Positions 43,120 through 51,125 of a stretch of DNA of 64,000 nucleotides are shown here, in pieces. Under the pieces are notes generated by a model. It did no database searches. It was not told the origin of the DNA and worked only from the letters and a program-made list of their open reading frames with translations. Each line of letters opens with the position of its first letter. Within the stretch, counting starts at the first letter, position 1. Made by a program: the position numbers and the translations under genes. Origin of the DNA: Aquipseudomonas alcaligenes_A (GTDB taxonomy: Bacteria > Pseudomonadota > Gammaproteobacteria > Pseudomonadales > Pseudomonadaceae); NCBI GenBank assembly GCA_048595745.1, contig CP184361.1, one strand, 5' to 3'.

Positions 43120-43135
43120 CCCCAATATCTAGTGG
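43120..43135. promoter_or_regulatory. NrdR box 2
   Basis: CCCCAATATCTAGTGG matches the NrdR core (C-A-A-T-A-T-C-T-A-G-T-G). Paired with the box 31 bases upstream, it should allow the cooperative binding that represses class Ia reductase genes when dATP is high. Confidence 0.8.
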
Positions 43136-43485
43136 GTAGAACGAGGCCAGGGACACTAAGAATAAAGAATGCAGAGGGGCCCGATCCACGCGCTACCGTT
43201 AGCATTTACGCCCAGCCGCCAACCGTGCGGCCGGCCTAGCACGGACCGCGTAGAACACTCCCCCGCATTCACCAAACGACCGCGAAGTCGCGCCGCGTCG
43301 ATCACTACAGGTTGTGGTCACGCCAAACGCCTTCAGCCGTGGTCTGCAGCCAGGACGGCCCCGCGTCACCCTGTACTGCCGCAGTTTCTCGATGCCTGGC
43401 CGGACGCCGGATATCGCGATGTTTTATCAAGGGAATGAACACAAGACACCCAGCGTGTCCAAACCAATTAGAAGTGGAGAACCTC

Positions 43486-46368
43486 ATGCACACCGACACA
43501 ACTCGCGAGAACCCGCAGGCCGTGGCGCCGCAGGCCGCCGAATCCAGTCAGGATCTGGCCGCCACCGCCCCGGGCCAGCTGCGCGTGATCAAGCGCAACG
43601 GCACCGTCGTCCCCTACACCGACGACAAGATCACCGTGGCCATCACCAAGGCGTTCCTCGCAGTTGAAGGCGGCACCGCCGCTGCCTCGTCGCGTATCCA
43701 TGAAACCGTCGCGCGCCTGACCGAGCAGGTCACCGCCACCTTCAAGCGCCGCATGCCGTCCGGCGGCACCATCCACATCGAAGAGATCCAGGACCAGGTC
43801 GAACTGGCCCTGATGCGCGCCGGCGAGCAGAAGGTCGCCCGCGACTACGTGATCTACCGTGAATCCCGCGCCCAGGCGCGCAAGAGCGGCGCCGCCGACG
43901 TGGCCCAGCCGCACCCGAGCATCCGCGTGACCCGCGCCGACGGCAGTGTGCAGCCGCTGGACATGGGCCGCCTGCAGACCATCATCCGCGAAGCCTGCGA
44001 AGGCCTGGCCGAAGTCGACGGCGCGCTGATCGAGTCCGAGACCCTGAAGAACCTGTACGACGGCGTGGCCGAGAAGGACGTCAACACCGCCCTGGTGATG
44101 ACCGCCCGTACCCTGGTCGAGCGCGAGCCGAACTACTCCTACGTCACCGCCCGCCTGCTGATGGACAACATCCGCGCCGAAGCCCTGGGCTTCCTCGGCA
44201 TCGCCAGCAGCGCCACCCACCACGAGATGGTCGACCTCTACGCCAAGGCCCTGCCGGCCTATGTCGAGAAGGGCGTGGAGTTCGAGCTGCTCGATCCCAA
44301 GCTCAAGGACTACGACCTGGCCAAGCTGGGCGCCGCGCTGAACCACGAGCGCGACCAGCAGTTCACCTACCTGGGCCTGCAGACCCTGTACGACCGCTAC
44401 TTCATCCACAAGGACGGCATCCGCTTCGAACTGCCGCAGGTGTTCTTCATGCGCGTGGCCATGGGCCTGGCCATCGAAGAGCCGAAGAACCGTGAAGAAC
44501 GCGCCATCGAGTTCTACAACCTGCTGTCCTCGTTCGACTACATGGCGTCGACCCCGACCCTGTTCAACGCCGGCACCCTGCGTCCGCAGCTGTCCTCCTG
44601 CTACCTGACCACCGTGCCGGACGACCTGTCGGGCATCTACGGCGCCATCCACGACAACGCCATGCTGTCGAAATTCGCCGGCGGCCTGGGTAACGACTGG
44701 ACTCCGGTGCGCGCGCTGGGCTCCTACATCAAGGGCACCAACGGCAAGAGCCAGGGCGTCGTGCCCTTCCTCAAAGTGGTCAACGACACCGCCGTGGCCG
44801 TGAACCAGGGTGGCAAGCGCAAGGGCGCCGTCTGCGCCTACCTGGAAACCTGGCACCTGGACATCGAGGAATTCCTCGAGCTGCGCAAGAACACCGGTGA
44901 CGACCGCCGCCGCACCCACGACATGAACACCGCGAACTGGATTCCGGACCTGTTCATGAAGCGCGTGTTCGACGACGGCCAGTGGACCCTGTTCAGCCCG
45001 TCCGAAGTACCGGACCTGCACGACCTGACCGGCAAGGCCTTCGAAGAGCGCTACGAGTACTACGAAGCCCTGGCTGGCTACGGCAAGATCAAGGTGTTCA
45101 AGACCATCGCCGCCAAGGACCTGTGGCGCAAGATGCTCTCGATGCTGTTCGAAACCGGCCACCCGTGGCTGACCTTCAAGGACCCGTGCAACCTGCGTAG
45201 CCCGCAGCAGCACGTGGGCGTGGTGCACAGCTCCAACCTGTGCACCGAGATCACCCTGAACACCAACAAGGACGAGATCGCCGTCTGCAACCTGGGCTCG
45301 ATCAACCTGGTCAACCACATCGTCGACGGCAAGCTGGACACCGAGAAGCTCGGCCGCACCGTGAAGACCGCCGTGCGCATGCTCGATAACGTCATCGACA
45401 TCAACTACTACAGCGTGCCGCAGGCGAAGAACTCCAACCTCAAGCACCGTCCGGTCGGCCTCGGCCTGATGGGCTTCCAGGACGCCCTGTACCTGCAGCA
45501 CATCGCCTACGGCTCCGACGCGGCCATCGAGTTCGCCGACAAGTCCATGGAAGCGATCAGCTACTACGCCATCCAGGCCTCCTGTGACCTGGCCGACGAG
45601 CGCGGCAGCTACAGCACCTTCGAAGGCTCGCTGTGGTCCAAGGGCATCCTGCCGCTGGACTCCCAGCAGATCCTGATCGAGGCCCGTGGCCAGAAGTACA
45701 TCGATGTCGACCTGTCCGAGTCGCTGGACTGGGCGCCGATCCGCGAGCGCGTGAAGAAGGGCATCCGCAACTCCAACATCATGGCCATCGCGCCGACCGC
45801 GACCATCTCCAACATCATTGGCGTGTCGCAGTCGATCGAGCCGACCTACCAAAACCTGTACGTGAAATCGAACCTCTCCGGCGAGTTCACCGTGATCAAC
45901 CCCTACCTGGTACGCGACCTGAAGAACCGCGGCCTGTGGGACAGCGTCATGGTCAACGACCTGAAGTACTACGACGGTTCCGTACAGCAGATCGAGCGCA
46001 TCCCGCAGGACCTCAAGGACCTGTACGCCACCGCCTTCGAAGTGGAAACCAAGTGGATCGTCGACGCCGCCAGCCGCCGCCAGAAGTGGATCGACCAGGC
46101 GCAGTCGCTGAACCTGTACATCGCCGGCGCTTCGGGCAAGAAGCTGGACGTGACCTACCGCATGGCCTGGTACCGTGGCCTGAAAACCACCTACTACCTC
46201 CGTGCCCTGGCCGCCACCAGCACCGAGAAATCCACCATCAACACCGGCAAGCTCAACGCGGTGTCCAGTGGTGCGATCGACGAAGGCAACTTCGCCGCGC
46301 CGGCCGGTCCGGCTCCGGTTCCAAAGGCATGCTCCATCGACAACCCCGACTGCGAAGCCTGCCAGTAA
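43486..46368 (+). CDS. nrdA: class Ia ribonucleoside-diphosphate reductase, alpha subunit
   Basis: NrdA reduces ribonucleoside diphosphates to deoxyribonucleotides with NrdB. The 960-residue length is close to that of the Pseudomonas enzyme. Two N-terminal ATP-cone domains are visible (QLRVIKRNGTVVPYTDDKI near residue 31 and SIRVTRADGSVQPLDMGRL near 145), an arrangement known from P. aeruginosa NrdA and used for dATP inhibition. Active-site cysteines lie in SSCYLTTVPDDL and SSNLCTEITLN; the C-terminal pair (CEAC) shuttles electrons. The ATG at 43486 follows GTGGAG. Regulated by the NrdR boxes upstream. Confidence 0.97.
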   Translation: MHTDTTRENPQAVAPQAAESSQDLAATAPGQLRVIKRNGTVVPYTDDKITVAITKAFLAVEGGTAAASSRIHETVARLTEQVTATFKRRMPSGGTIHIEEIQDQVELALMRAGEQKVARDYVIYRESRAQARKSGAADVAQPHPSIRVTRADGSVQPLDMGRLQTIIREACEGLAEVDGALIESETLKNLYDGVAEKDVNTALVMTARTLVEREPNYSYVTARLLMDNIRAEALGFLGIASSATHHEMVDLYAKALPAYVEKGVEFELLDPKLKDYDLAKLGAALNHERDQQFTYLGLQTLYDRYFIHKDGIRFELPQVFFMRVAMGLAIEEPKNREERAIEFYNLLSSFDYMASTPTLFNAGTLRPQLSSCYLTTVPDDLSGIYGAIHDNAMLSKFAGGLGNDWTPVRALGSYIKGTNGKSQGVVPFLKVVNDTAVAVNQGGKRKGAVCAYLETWHLDIEEFLELRKNTGDDRRRTHDMNTANWIPDLFMKRVFDDGQWTLFSPSEVPDLHDLTGKAFEERYEYYEALAGYGKIKVFKTIAAKDLWRKMLSMLFETGHPWLTFKDPCNLRSPQQHVGVVHSSNLCTEITLNTNKDEIAVCNLGSINLVNHIVDGKLDTEKLGRTVKTAVRMLDNVIDINYYSVPQAKNSNLKHRPVGLGLMGFQDALYLQHIAYGSDAAIEFADKSMEAISYYAIQASCDLADERGSYSTFEGSLWSKGILPLDSQQILIEARGQKYIDVDLSESLDWAPIRERVKKGIRNSNIMAIAPTATISNIIGVSQSIEPTYQNLYVKSNLSGEFTVINPYLVRDLKNRGLWDSVMVNDLKYYDGSVQQIERIPQDLKDLYATAFEVETKWIVDAASRRQKWIDQAQSLNLYIAGASGKKLDVTYRMAWYRGLKTTYYLRALAATSTEKSTINTGKLNAVSSGAIDEGNFAAPAGPAPVPKACSIDNPDCEACQ

Positions 46369-46500
46369 TGGCAGGCGCGCGAATCTGAGCGGCGCCCGCG
46401 TTGTTGCCCGGCAGCTCCGCCCCCATCACGTGCACTAGCACGCTCAGGGGCTCGAACCTGCCAGGCGCCTAGCGCTCACTCGCTCAGCTTCGCGCTTGCA

Positions 46501-46542
46501 CCGAGTGGCCGAGGCTAAAAGCTAATGCCGCAAGCCACTCGG
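46501..46542. repeat. inverted repeat in the nrdA-nrdB spacer
   Basis: A perfect 9-bp inverted repeat CCGAGTGGC (46501-46509) and GCCACTCGG (46534-46542) with a 24-base loop. It could form an mRNA hairpin. There is no T-run. Confidence 0.6.
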
Positions 46543-46555
46543 ACTGCTGCTAGTC

Positions 46556-46576
46556 CCCTCTCCCTCCGGGAGAGGG
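46556..46576. repeat. CCCTCTCCC-TCC-GGGAGAGGG palindrome
   Basis: A perfect 9-bp inverted repeat with a 3-base loop, followed by the CTAGGGTGAGGG tail usual in this repeat family. Located in the nrdA-nrdB spacer. Confidence 0.8.
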
Positions 46577-46773
46577 CTAGGGTGAGGGACCCAGGCCCAG
46601 CGCCGAATCCCTCAATGAACACTCCCCTCGCCCGCCAACACGGGCCTGGGCGCCACCAGTCGGGTGGCACGGTTTTACCCTTGCGCGCTGTACGCAACGG
46701 AACATAATCAGAATTACTGGACATACATACAGGCTGCTGAATGGCGGCCGTCAGCACCAAGCAGGAGACCACC

Positions 46774-48018
46774 ATGCTCAGCTGGGACGAATTCGATAAG
46801 GAAGATGCCACCGAAGCGGCCGCCAAACCCGCCGCTGCAGTCGTTGGCGCCGCGCTTGATCAACTGGACAGCGACGCCGCCGGCTCCGTCGAGGAAGCCC
46901 GCGCCGTGTCGGCCGACGACTCCGACGCCGTCGCCCGCGCCAAGAAGGCCCTGAACGACCTGGACATCCAGGAAGGCCTGGACGACCTGGAAGGCGCCAG
47001 CGCCCGCGTGCACGTCGGCGACAAGCAGATGATCAACGCCCGCGCCGACCTCAACCAGCTCGTACCCTTCAAGTACGACTGGGCCTGGCAGAAGTATCTG
47101 GATGGTTGCGCCAACCACTGGATGCCGCAGGAAGTGAACATGAACGCCGACATCGCTCTGTGGAAGAGCAAGGACGGCCTCTCCGAAGACGAGCGCCGCA
47201 TCGTCAAGCGTTCGCTGGGCTTCTTCTCCACCGCCGACAGCCTGGTTGCCAACAACCTGGTACTGGCCGTGTACCGCCTGATCACCAACCCCGAGTGCCG
47301 CCAGTACATCCTGCGCCAGGCCTTCGAGGAAGCGATCCACACCCACGCCTACCAGTACTGCATCGAGTCGCTGGGCATGGATGAAGGCGAGATCTTCAAC
47401 ATGTACCACGAGATTCCTTCGGTCGCGAAGAAAGCCTCCTGGGGCCTGAAGTACACCCGCTCGATCTCCGACCCGATGTTCCAGACCGGCACCCCGGAGA
47501 CCGACCGCCAGTTCCTGCGCAACCTGATCGCCTACTACTGCGTTCTGGAAGGCATCTTCTTCTACTGCGGCTTCACCCAGATCCTCTCCATGGGCCGCCG
47601 CAACAAGATGACCGGCACCGCCGAGCAGTTCCAGTACATCCTGCGCGACGAGTCCATGCACCTGAACTTCGGCATCGACGTGATCAACCAGATCAAGATC
47701 GAGAACCCGCACCTGTGGGACGCCGCGATGAAGGACGAAGCGACACAGATGATCCTGCAGGGCACCCAGCTGGAGATCGAATACGCGCGCGACACCATGC
47801 CGCGCGGCGTGCTGGGCATGAACGCGGCGATGATGGAGGACTACCTGAAGTTCATCGCCAACCGTCGTCTGACCCAGATCGGCCTGAAAGAGGAATATCC
47901 GGGCGCGACCAACCCGTTCCCGTGGATGAGCGAGATCATGGACCTGAAGAAGGAAAAGAACTTCTTCGAGACTCGCGTGATTGAGTATCAGACTGGTGGT
48001 GCGTTGAGCTGGGATTGA
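46774..48018 (+). CDS. nrdB: class Ia ribonucleoside-diphosphate reductase, beta subunit
   Basis: NrdB supplies the diiron-tyrosyl radical for NrdA. The 414-residue protein has the long N-terminal extension (about 90 residues, acidic and Ala-rich) seen in Pseudomonas NrdB, followed by the helical core. Iron ligands are found in EEAIHTHAYQY (E..H), in YYCVLEGIFFY and in RDESMHLNFG (E..H). The ATG at 46774, reading MLSWDEFDKED, has AGGAG at ideal spacing; 11 more codons in frame upstream are not needed. A strong terminator follows. Confidence 0.97.
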   Translation: MLSWDEFDKEDATEAAAKPAAAVVGAALDQLDSDAAGSVEEARAVSADDSDAVARAKKALNDLDIQEGLDDLEGASARVHVGDKQMINARADLNQLVPFKYDWAWQKYLDGCANHWMPQEVNMNADIALWKSKDGLSEDERRIVKRSLGFFSTADSLVANNLVLAVYRLITNPECRQYILRQAFEEAIHTHAYQYCIESLGMDEGEIFNMYHEIPSVAKKASWGLKYTRSISDPMFQTGTPETDRQFLRNLIAYYCVLEGIFFYCGFTQILSMGRRNKMTGTAEQFQYILRDESMHLNFGIDVINQIKIENPHLWDAAMKDEATQMILQGTQLEIEYARDTMPRGVLGMNAAMMEDYLKFIANRRLTQIGLKEEYPGATNPFPWMSEIMDLKKEKNFFETRVIEYQTGGALSWD

Positions 48019-48038
48019 TGGCCATATGAAATCACGCT

Positions 48039-48062
48039 AAATTCTTACATTGCTAAGAATTT
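48039..48062. repeat. perfect 9-bp inverted repeat at the island edge
   Basis: AAATTCTTA-CATTGC-TAAGAATTT, AT-rich, lies between the nrdB stop and its terminator and so at the left boundary of the accessory island. It could be an operator or part of an attachment site; no second copy was found near the right boundary. Confidence 0.55.
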
Positions 48063-48070
48063 CAGGCAAA

Positions 48071-48097
48071 AGCCCTGCCCTAGCAGGGCTTTTTTTT
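48071..48097 (+). terminator. rho-independent terminator of nrdB
   Basis: A perfect AGCCCTGC/GCAGGGCT stem with a CCTA loop and an eight-base T-run. Confidence 0.95.
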
Positions 48098-48117
48098 GAC
48101 TATAAAAGAGGTTATTC

Positions 48118-49932
48118 ATGTCTCAGCGGATGAGTATAAATCCCACCCACCTTTCAGTAGGCCAATTATTTTCACATAACTTTATATTTCGACTACCCAA
48201 GTATCAAAGATACTACTCATGGACAAGCGAAGAAATTGATGACTTTTTAAAGGATCTGGATATTTGTGCCAGACACAAAGAAGCCAACAAGCCAAAATCC
48301 CATTTCTTCGGCGGCCTCGTAACTGTAGACCAACCAATACTAGGAAGCGCACGACAAAATGTCGAAGTGATTGATGGCCAACAGCGCCTTGCAACTTTTG
48401 TAATGTTTGCGGTAAAGCTCCGCCAAACAATGAAAAAACTTTCATCAGAAGATACAACACCAAAAGAAATCAGCGAATTTCTCTCCAAGAAAGCAGAGTC
48501 ACTAAGATCACAGTATGAAGAATACAATGACACCATTAATCTTCAAGTAATCCCCGTACCGCGACTAGAGCTTTCAAAACCAGACAAAACCTTCTTCTCT
48601 CAGCTAATTGAGGGACTCAATCCGTCGATAGAACGAAAGTCACATGAGCTTCTTGAAAATGCCTTCAACCGAATGGGAAAGCACTTAGAGAAAAGTATTG
48701 CATCAAAGAGCACTGTTGAAGAGAAAGCACGATACCTCGCAACCTTAGCCGCGGTTCTTGATGAGGACTGGACTGTAATCCATATGTCGACCAAAACTAG
48801 AAGCGAAGCATATATGCTCTTTCAGGTTTTGAATGACAGGGGCATGGGCCTAACAGAAGGAGAGCTCTTACGAGCCAAAACTCTCGAAGCGCTTGATAAT
48901 GGCGGTAATGCCACACAACAGCAAGCAGTGGAACAAGGCTGGGATCAAATACTCAGCACAGCTCCAGAAAGAGTAGAGGAAAGCTTGAGATGGCTGTACG
49001 CATCATATAAAGGAGCGCGCCCAGGCAAGGCTACTCTTTTCGATGACTGCTTAGATCACTTTTTCCCGATGCATAGTGAGCTACCACTTAGCAGTGAGTC
49101 TGCAGCAAGCCTAACCAAAACCGTTAACGAACTCAAAAAAGAGTTCCAAGTAATAAATTCTCTTTTAGAGGGAGAATGGCCTTACGATACTACCTCTGTA
49201 ACCAAATGGGAATCAGATAGGCTTCGCCTATTAACCATTGAGCTAAAACACACAAACTGCATGCCATTGCTAGTAGCAGCATCAAAGCTAAGTCAAAAGA
49301 ATTTCTCAGAAATAATACAAATTTTGGAAAAATTTGTATTTCGCTACAAAACAATTATCAATGGGCATATTGGCCCTGCGACGGCAATCTATCAGACGCA
49401 AGCAATCGAAATAAGAAAAAATCCCGCAAGTTATGCAACAAAAAATCTACAAAAAGCATTAGCGCAATTAATTTCGAGTAATGCAGATGACGCCAAATTC
49501 CGCGCAGTCTTGGGCGAACTGAAATACTCCCGAATAGCAAGCAACAAGCCTATAAAATACCTTCTAATGACACTTGAACATTACCACTCTTGGTATGCAT
49601 CAGGGGCCAAAGGCAAACCTAACTGCAAAGACAAGTCTCGAGTCTTCGATTTCTCTAACGGTACGATTGAACACATATACCCAGCCAACGCCAACCCTAA
49701 GGATCCAGCACTGGAGCCATTGACCGACACACTGGGGAATCTCACATATCTAGGGCTTGCCGATAACGACGCGATAGGAAACAAGCTATTTTCAGAGAAA
49801 AAATCAGTTCTTGAAAAATCAAGCATTCTTCTAAATAGAACTGTAGCAGCCAATATGACCTGGGATGAGAAAACAATTGAGGAGCACAAAAAACTACTCA
49901 TTGACATGGCAGTCAAAGTTTTCTCATTATAA
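48118..49932 (+). CDS. DUF262/DUF1524 nuclease (GmrSD/SspE-like)
   Basis: A 604-residue protein with the two-domain plan of GmrSD and SspE restriction enzymes. The N-terminal DUF262 domain shows PKYQRYYSW (27-35), FFGGLVTV (63-70) and DGQQR (86-90), motifs tied to nucleotide use and, in SspE, to sensing phosphorothioate DNA. The C-terminal DUF1524 domain has the HNH-type EHIYP (518-522), LGNLTYL and NKLFSEKK, the expected nuclease residues. Base composition is much more A/T-rich than the flanks. It is the first gene of a two-gene operon that converges on dndBCDE. Restriction of foreign DNA, guided by phosphorothioate marks, is the inferred role. Confidence 0.85.
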   Translation: MSQRMSINPTHLSVGQLFSHNFIFRLPKYQRYYSWTSEEIDDFLKDLDICARHKEANKPKSHFFGGLVTVDQPILGSARQNVEVIDGQQRLATFVMFAVKLRQTMKKLSSEDTTPKEISEFLSKKAESLRSQYEEYNDTINLQVIPVPRLELSKPDKTFFSQLIEGLNPSIERKSHELLENAFNRMGKHLEKSIASKSTVEEKARYLATLAAVLDEDWTVIHMSTKTRSEAYMLFQVLNDRGMGLTEGELLRAKTLEALDNGGNATQQQAVEQGWDQILSTAPERVEESLRWLYASYKGARPGKATLFDDCLDHFFPMHSELPLSSESAASLTKTVNELKKEFQVINSLLEGEWPYDTTSVTKWESDRLRLLTIELKHTNCMPLLVAASKLSQKNFSEIIQILEKFVFRYKTIINGHIGPATAIYQTQAIEIRKNPASYATKNLQKALAQLISSNADDAKFRAVLGELKYSRIASNKPIKYLLMTLEHYHSWYASGAKGKPNCKDKSRVFDFSNGTIEHIYPANANPKDPALEPLTDTLGNLTYLGLADNDAIGNKLFSEKKSVLEKSSILLNRTVAANMTWDEKTIEEHKKLLIDMAVKVFSL

Positions 49933-49950
49933 ATTTTTCAGGCCAACGTC

Positions 49951-50757
49951 ATGACAACAATAGTTGAAAGCATAAAGGCGGTGCTAAACCAAAGCGTCGC
50001 CCCCCTATCTGCTCACCAGATATATGAAGCCATCGACAAGTCAAAACTATACAAATTCAATACGAAAGACCCTCTAGGAGTAGTACGCCAACAAGTTAGA
50101 CGCCACTGCGAAGGCTTATCTTTTCCTTCAGCCATGCCCAACAAGTATTTTTTTCAAGCGGAAAAAGGGAAATATGGGCTACTAGAAAAACATATAAAAA
50201 ACTCTCCAATACAAGCCGCAAGCACAAGCAAAGAGAAGATCCCTGAAGAGCACATACAGGAGTTTTATAAAAAACATATCGAAGAGACAAAACGCGATCT
50301 CATTGATAAGATGCTAGAAATACAACCAAGAGCATTTGAGAGACTCGTCTTAGATCTTTTGCTGAAAATGGGTTATGGCGTGAACGGCTCAGTTAAGCAG
50401 AGCAAGAATGGCTCAGACGGAGGGATTGACGGAGAAATCCTTCAAGATCAGCTAGGCTTTGATCGAATTTATATGCAGGCAAAAAGATATGCACGCAATA
50501 AATCCGTCAGCGAAGCTAAAGTGAGAGACTTTGTAGGTGCACTAAAGGGAGGGACAAGAGGGGTGTTCATCACCACGTCAAGATTTACAAAAGCAGCAAT
50601 AGATTACTCAATAGACCAGCAGCAAAAAATACTTGTATTGATTGATGGTGATAGGCTGAGCCAGTTGATGATTGACCACGGCCTTGGCATTCAAAAGACC
50701 TATACCTTCTCAACGTATAGGCTTGACTCAGACTATCTTGGCGAAACAGATCTTTAG
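49951..50757 (+). CDS. Mrr-family restriction endonuclease with winged-helix domain
   Basis: A 268-residue protein. Residues 1-80 form a HARE-HTH/winged-helix domain (LSAHQIYEAIDKSKLY), which is found fused to restriction enzymes. The C-terminal half is an Mrr-like PD-(D/E)xK nuclease: Glu130, Asp160 in SDGGIDGE, and Gln176/Lys178 in YMQAKRY, with a typical GVFITTSRFTKAA strand-helix at 204-216. It follows the DUF262 gene after 18 bases. Its stop overlaps the dndE stop by four bases. It probably cleaves modified or unmodified DNA together with its operon partner. Confidence 0.88.
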   Translation: MTTIVESIKAVLNQSVAPLSAHQIYEAIDKSKLYKFNTKDPLGVVRQQVRRHCEGLSFPSAMPNKYFFQAEKGKYGLLEKHIKNSPIQAASTSKEKIPEEHIQEFYKKHIEETKRDLIDKMLEIQPRAFERLVLDLLLKMGYGVNGSVKQSKNGSDGGIDGEILQDQLGFDRIYMQAKRYARNKSVSEAKVRDFVGALKGGTRGVFITTSRFTKAAIDYSIDQQQKILVLIDGDRLSQLMIDHGLGIQKTYTFSTYRLDSDYLGETDL

Positions 50758-51125
50758 CCAAGTGATTCAAGAACAGCGTCAATCATAAAGCCATCCTCTT
50801 TACCAGCAAGATAGGACAGCCCTCTATGCAAATGACGCGCACAAGCCTGCTTAACATCTTCAACATTTGCACTCAAACCATCTTGCTGAGTACGGAGCAA
50901 AAGTAAATTCAAATATAGCTCTTCATGCCCCCCAGTGAACGTGCGCCAGTCTATTTCTATACCACTGGTAAAATTGAAGTCTTCCTCTGGCGGCATCGAC
51001 GGATTAGCAAGTGAAACACACAGTGCATGCCGGCAAATCGAGTTGTAATGCTCGATACCCGTCTTGCGTTTGAGGGTGGAGAGCTGAATCTTGGCAGCGG
51101 CCGTCAGGCGAATTCGGTCGATCAT
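50754..51125 (-). CDS. dndE: DNA phosphorothioation protein DndE
   Basis: A 123-residue protein with the DndE pattern (DRIRLTAAAKIQLSTLKRKTGI near the N-terminus, then a helical region). DndE is the small component of the DndCDE modification complex and has been reported to bind nicked DNA. Its ATG overlaps the dndD stop (ATGA), and its C-terminus overlaps the convergent Mrr gene. It is needed for sulfur insertion in known systems. Confidence 0.92.
   Translation of the reverse strand: MIDRIRLTAAAKIQLSTLKRKTGIEHYNSICRHALCVSLANPSMPPEEDFNFTSGIEIDWRTFTGGHEELYLNLLLLRTQQDGLSANVEDVKQACARHLHRGLSYLAGKEDGFMIDAVLESLG

Larger units (their letters stand above)
42818..43485. other. 668-base regulatory region between the two-component system and nrdA
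   Basis: No gene is supported here. It holds a palindrome (42895), a perfect DnaA box (43042) and two NrdR boxes (43089, 43120), annotated separately. The long interval before nrdA is unusual for this gene-dense genome and suggests layered control of nucleotide reduction. Confidence 0.8.
46369..46773. other. 405-base spacer between nrdA and nrdB
   Basis: No gene is supported. It contains a CCGAGTGGC/GCCACTCGG hairpin (46501-46542) and a CCCTCTCCC palindrome (46556-46576). The length is large for two subunit genes of one enzyme, which suggests a separate nrdB promoter. Confidence 0.75.

Noticed and set aside
43468..45852. A 794-codon open frame on the minus strand opposite nrdA.
   Set aside because: It mirrors the codon structure of nrdA in a high-GC genome, has low-complexity Val/Leu/Gln/His-rich content and no domain; a shadow frame.
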